This document shows, piece by piece, positions 4,586 to 5,785 of a stretch of DNA of 5,785 bases (the stretch's first letter is position 1; the number at the start of each line of letters is the position of its first letter). The stretch covers positions 1 to 5,785 of the forward strand of contig JAJYPG010000104.1 of NCBI GenBank assembly GCA_021795535.1, read 5' to 3'. The stretch is from Planctomycetota bacterium (lineage in GTDB: Bacteria > Planctomycetota > Phycisphaerae > WQYP01). Below the pieces are notes generated by a model that was given only the letters and a program-made list of their open reading frames with translations, was not told the origin of the DNA and ran no database searches. A program made the position numbers and the translations under genes.

Positions 4586-5785
4586 ATGTTTTCCCCTGTG
4601 CAGGCGATTTTGCTGGTTCTTCTGATGGAAATGTATACGTCATTTCCATCCAGGGCATTGGCCAGCTTGACGCTATGGCAATCGCTTTTAATTGAAGGTT
4701 TTTTGATACTCCTGCCCGTGGCGATGGCTTTCGGGAACGGGCGAAAATTGGTGCGAACCCTTAAGAATCATGGTCATTTGGCCAGTGGAGTCTTGGGGAA
4801 ATTTGACCAGCTTATGTCACGTTTGCGACTTTTAGCCTGCGGCCTGTTGGTGGTGAACCTTTGGGTGCTTGATTTTGGCCACCTGGTCTGGACGACGTGG
4901 GGATGGCAACGCGAGCGTATTTTGGCACAGATGATATGGCTATTACCGGTGCTGGTGGTCTGGATGGCGTTATGGTCGATCAGTCATTGGGTACACAGCC
5001 GGGATAAATCAAACGACCCGCAGACCTATAATGGATCTCGCGAACCGGTGGCGGAACATCCATTTCCGTCATGGCGGGCCTATATGGCAATGAATTTGCG
5101 CGGCAATTTGCCGTTTATTTTCCTTATCTTGCTGGCGGACCAGCTATTGCGTGTGGCGATTGGTTCCCTGGACAGCCACGGCCTGGCATCTTATTCGGCG
5201 GGAATAAGCCTGGCGGCAATGGCATTGATGTTTGCCAGCTTGCCGTGGTTGATGGTACGGTTCTGGAGCACTCGTCCACTGGCAAAAGGCCCCCTGCGGA
5301 GTGAACTTGAGGCTCTGGCGGGAAAATGGAATATACGCTTTACGGACATCCGCATTATTAACACATTTTATCTGGTGCCGAACGCGGCGGTTCTTGGTCC
5401 GGGCCGATTAGCGCGTTATTTTTTAATTACCGATCTGCTGCTGGAAACATTGACGCATGAGGAACTTCTGGCGGTATTTGCCCACGAAGTGGGACATGCC
5501 CATCATCGGCATGTGCTTCGTTACATTGTTGCGCTTATTGCAATTCAGTGGATAGCCGGTGCGCTGGCGGGTCTTGCGATGAACCGCTGGCCCGGCCATG
5601 ACCAGATGTTCAACATGCTGGATTTTTCAGTGATTGGCATTTTTTTTATTATTGGTTTTTCGCGAATCAGCCGAATGTGCGAACATCAGGCGGACTGGTT
5701 TGCCGCCCGGCATATCGCCGAGGCGGAGCAGTTGCAGAAAGCCGCCGCAGAGGCTCAGCGCAAGGCCGAAGAAGCGCGGCGCAAG
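4586..5785 (+). CDS. M48 family membrane zinc metallopeptidase (gene cut by right window edge)
   Basis: The frame is open from ATG 4586 to the window end, giving 400 residues. It is a Ste24/HtpX-like gluzincin acting at the inner membrane on membrane or misfolded proteins, or in peptide maturation. The zinc site is HEVGH at 300-304, within LTHEELLAVFAHEVGHAHHRHV; the third ligand is E366 in CEHQADWFAARH (365-376), with the conserved D370. Hydrophobic segments lie near 33-50, 82-98, 117-133, 174-191, 203-225, 311-333 and 347-358, with the typical pair between the two zinc motifs. LVPNAAVLGPGR (263-274) is the usual strand before the catalytic helix. From about 378 the sequence becomes an A/E/Q/K/R-rich helix to the window edge, where most relatives continue with an ordinary globular C-terminus. 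A TAG at 4568-4570 closes the frame upstream, and AGGA (4574-4577) lies 8 bases before the ATG, so the start is well defined. N-terminal topology is inferred by eye. Confidence 0.93.
   Translation, partial: MFSPVQAILLVLLMEMYTSFPSRALASLTLWQSLLIEGFLILLPVAMAFGNGRKLVRTLKNHGHLASGVLGKFDQLMSRLRLLACGLLVVNLWVLDFGHLVWTTWGWQRERILAQMIWLLPVLVVWMALWSISHWVHSRDKSNDPQTYNGSREPVAEHPFPSWRAYMAMNLRGNLPFIFLILLADQLLRVAIGSLDSHGLASYSAGISLAAMALMFASLPWLMVRFWSTRPLAKGPLRSELEALAGKWNIRFTDIRIINTFYLVPNAAVLGPGRLARYFLITDLLLETLTHEELLAVFAHEVGHAHHRHVLRYIVALIAIQWIAGALAGLAMNRWPGHDQMFNMLDFSVIGIFFIIGFSRISRMCEHQADWFAARHIAEAEQLQKAAAEAQRKAEEARRK

Overview
The window looks like part of a bacterial chromosome. I infer the PVC superphylum, most likely a Planctomycetota member close to Phycisphaerae. 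The clues are the LeuRS sequence style (long form with an '[22 protein letters not shown]' active-site region and extra residues before the CP1 insertion), a stand-alone LuxR-type regulator with a non-receiver N-terminus, and short GC-rich interspersed palindromes of a kind I associate with these genomes. This lineage call comes from memory of sequence style, not from a search.

Layout, left to right. Positions 1-963 (minus) hold the N-terminal 321 residues of leucyl-tRNA synthetase (leuS); the rest lies beyond the left edge. Positions 964-1340 are non-coding and contain a possible leuS promoter and a short run of degenerate tandem repeats. Positions 1341-2672 (minus) are a complete GT1/GT28-fold glycosyltransferase of the sterol/macrolide glucosyltransferase type. 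Positions 2673-2998 are a divergent promoter region. Positions 2999-3808 (plus) encode a complete LuxR-type DNA-binding regulator whose stop codon sits inside a strong stem-loop. Positions 3809-4585 have no convincing intact gene. On the minus strand this stretch holds the 3' end of a decayed group II intron: the maturase C-terminus (4128-about 4379), a domain V-like hairpin (4090-4122) and a domain VI-like hairpin ending near 4046. The intron end abuts a short GC-rich palindromic repeat (4016-4032). Positions 4586-5785 (plus) encode a polytopic membrane M48 zinc metallopeptidase that runs off the right edge.

The genes do not form an obvious pathway. leuS is housekeeping. The glycosyltransferase and the LuxR-type regulator are divergently arranged, so a regulatory link is possible but unproven. 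The M48 peptidase is probably an inner-membrane protein-processing or quality-control enzyme. The least ordinary part is 3809-4585: a fossil group II intron beside an interspersed repeat, between a regulator and a peptidase gene. I see no strong evidence for a new defence or biosynthetic system.
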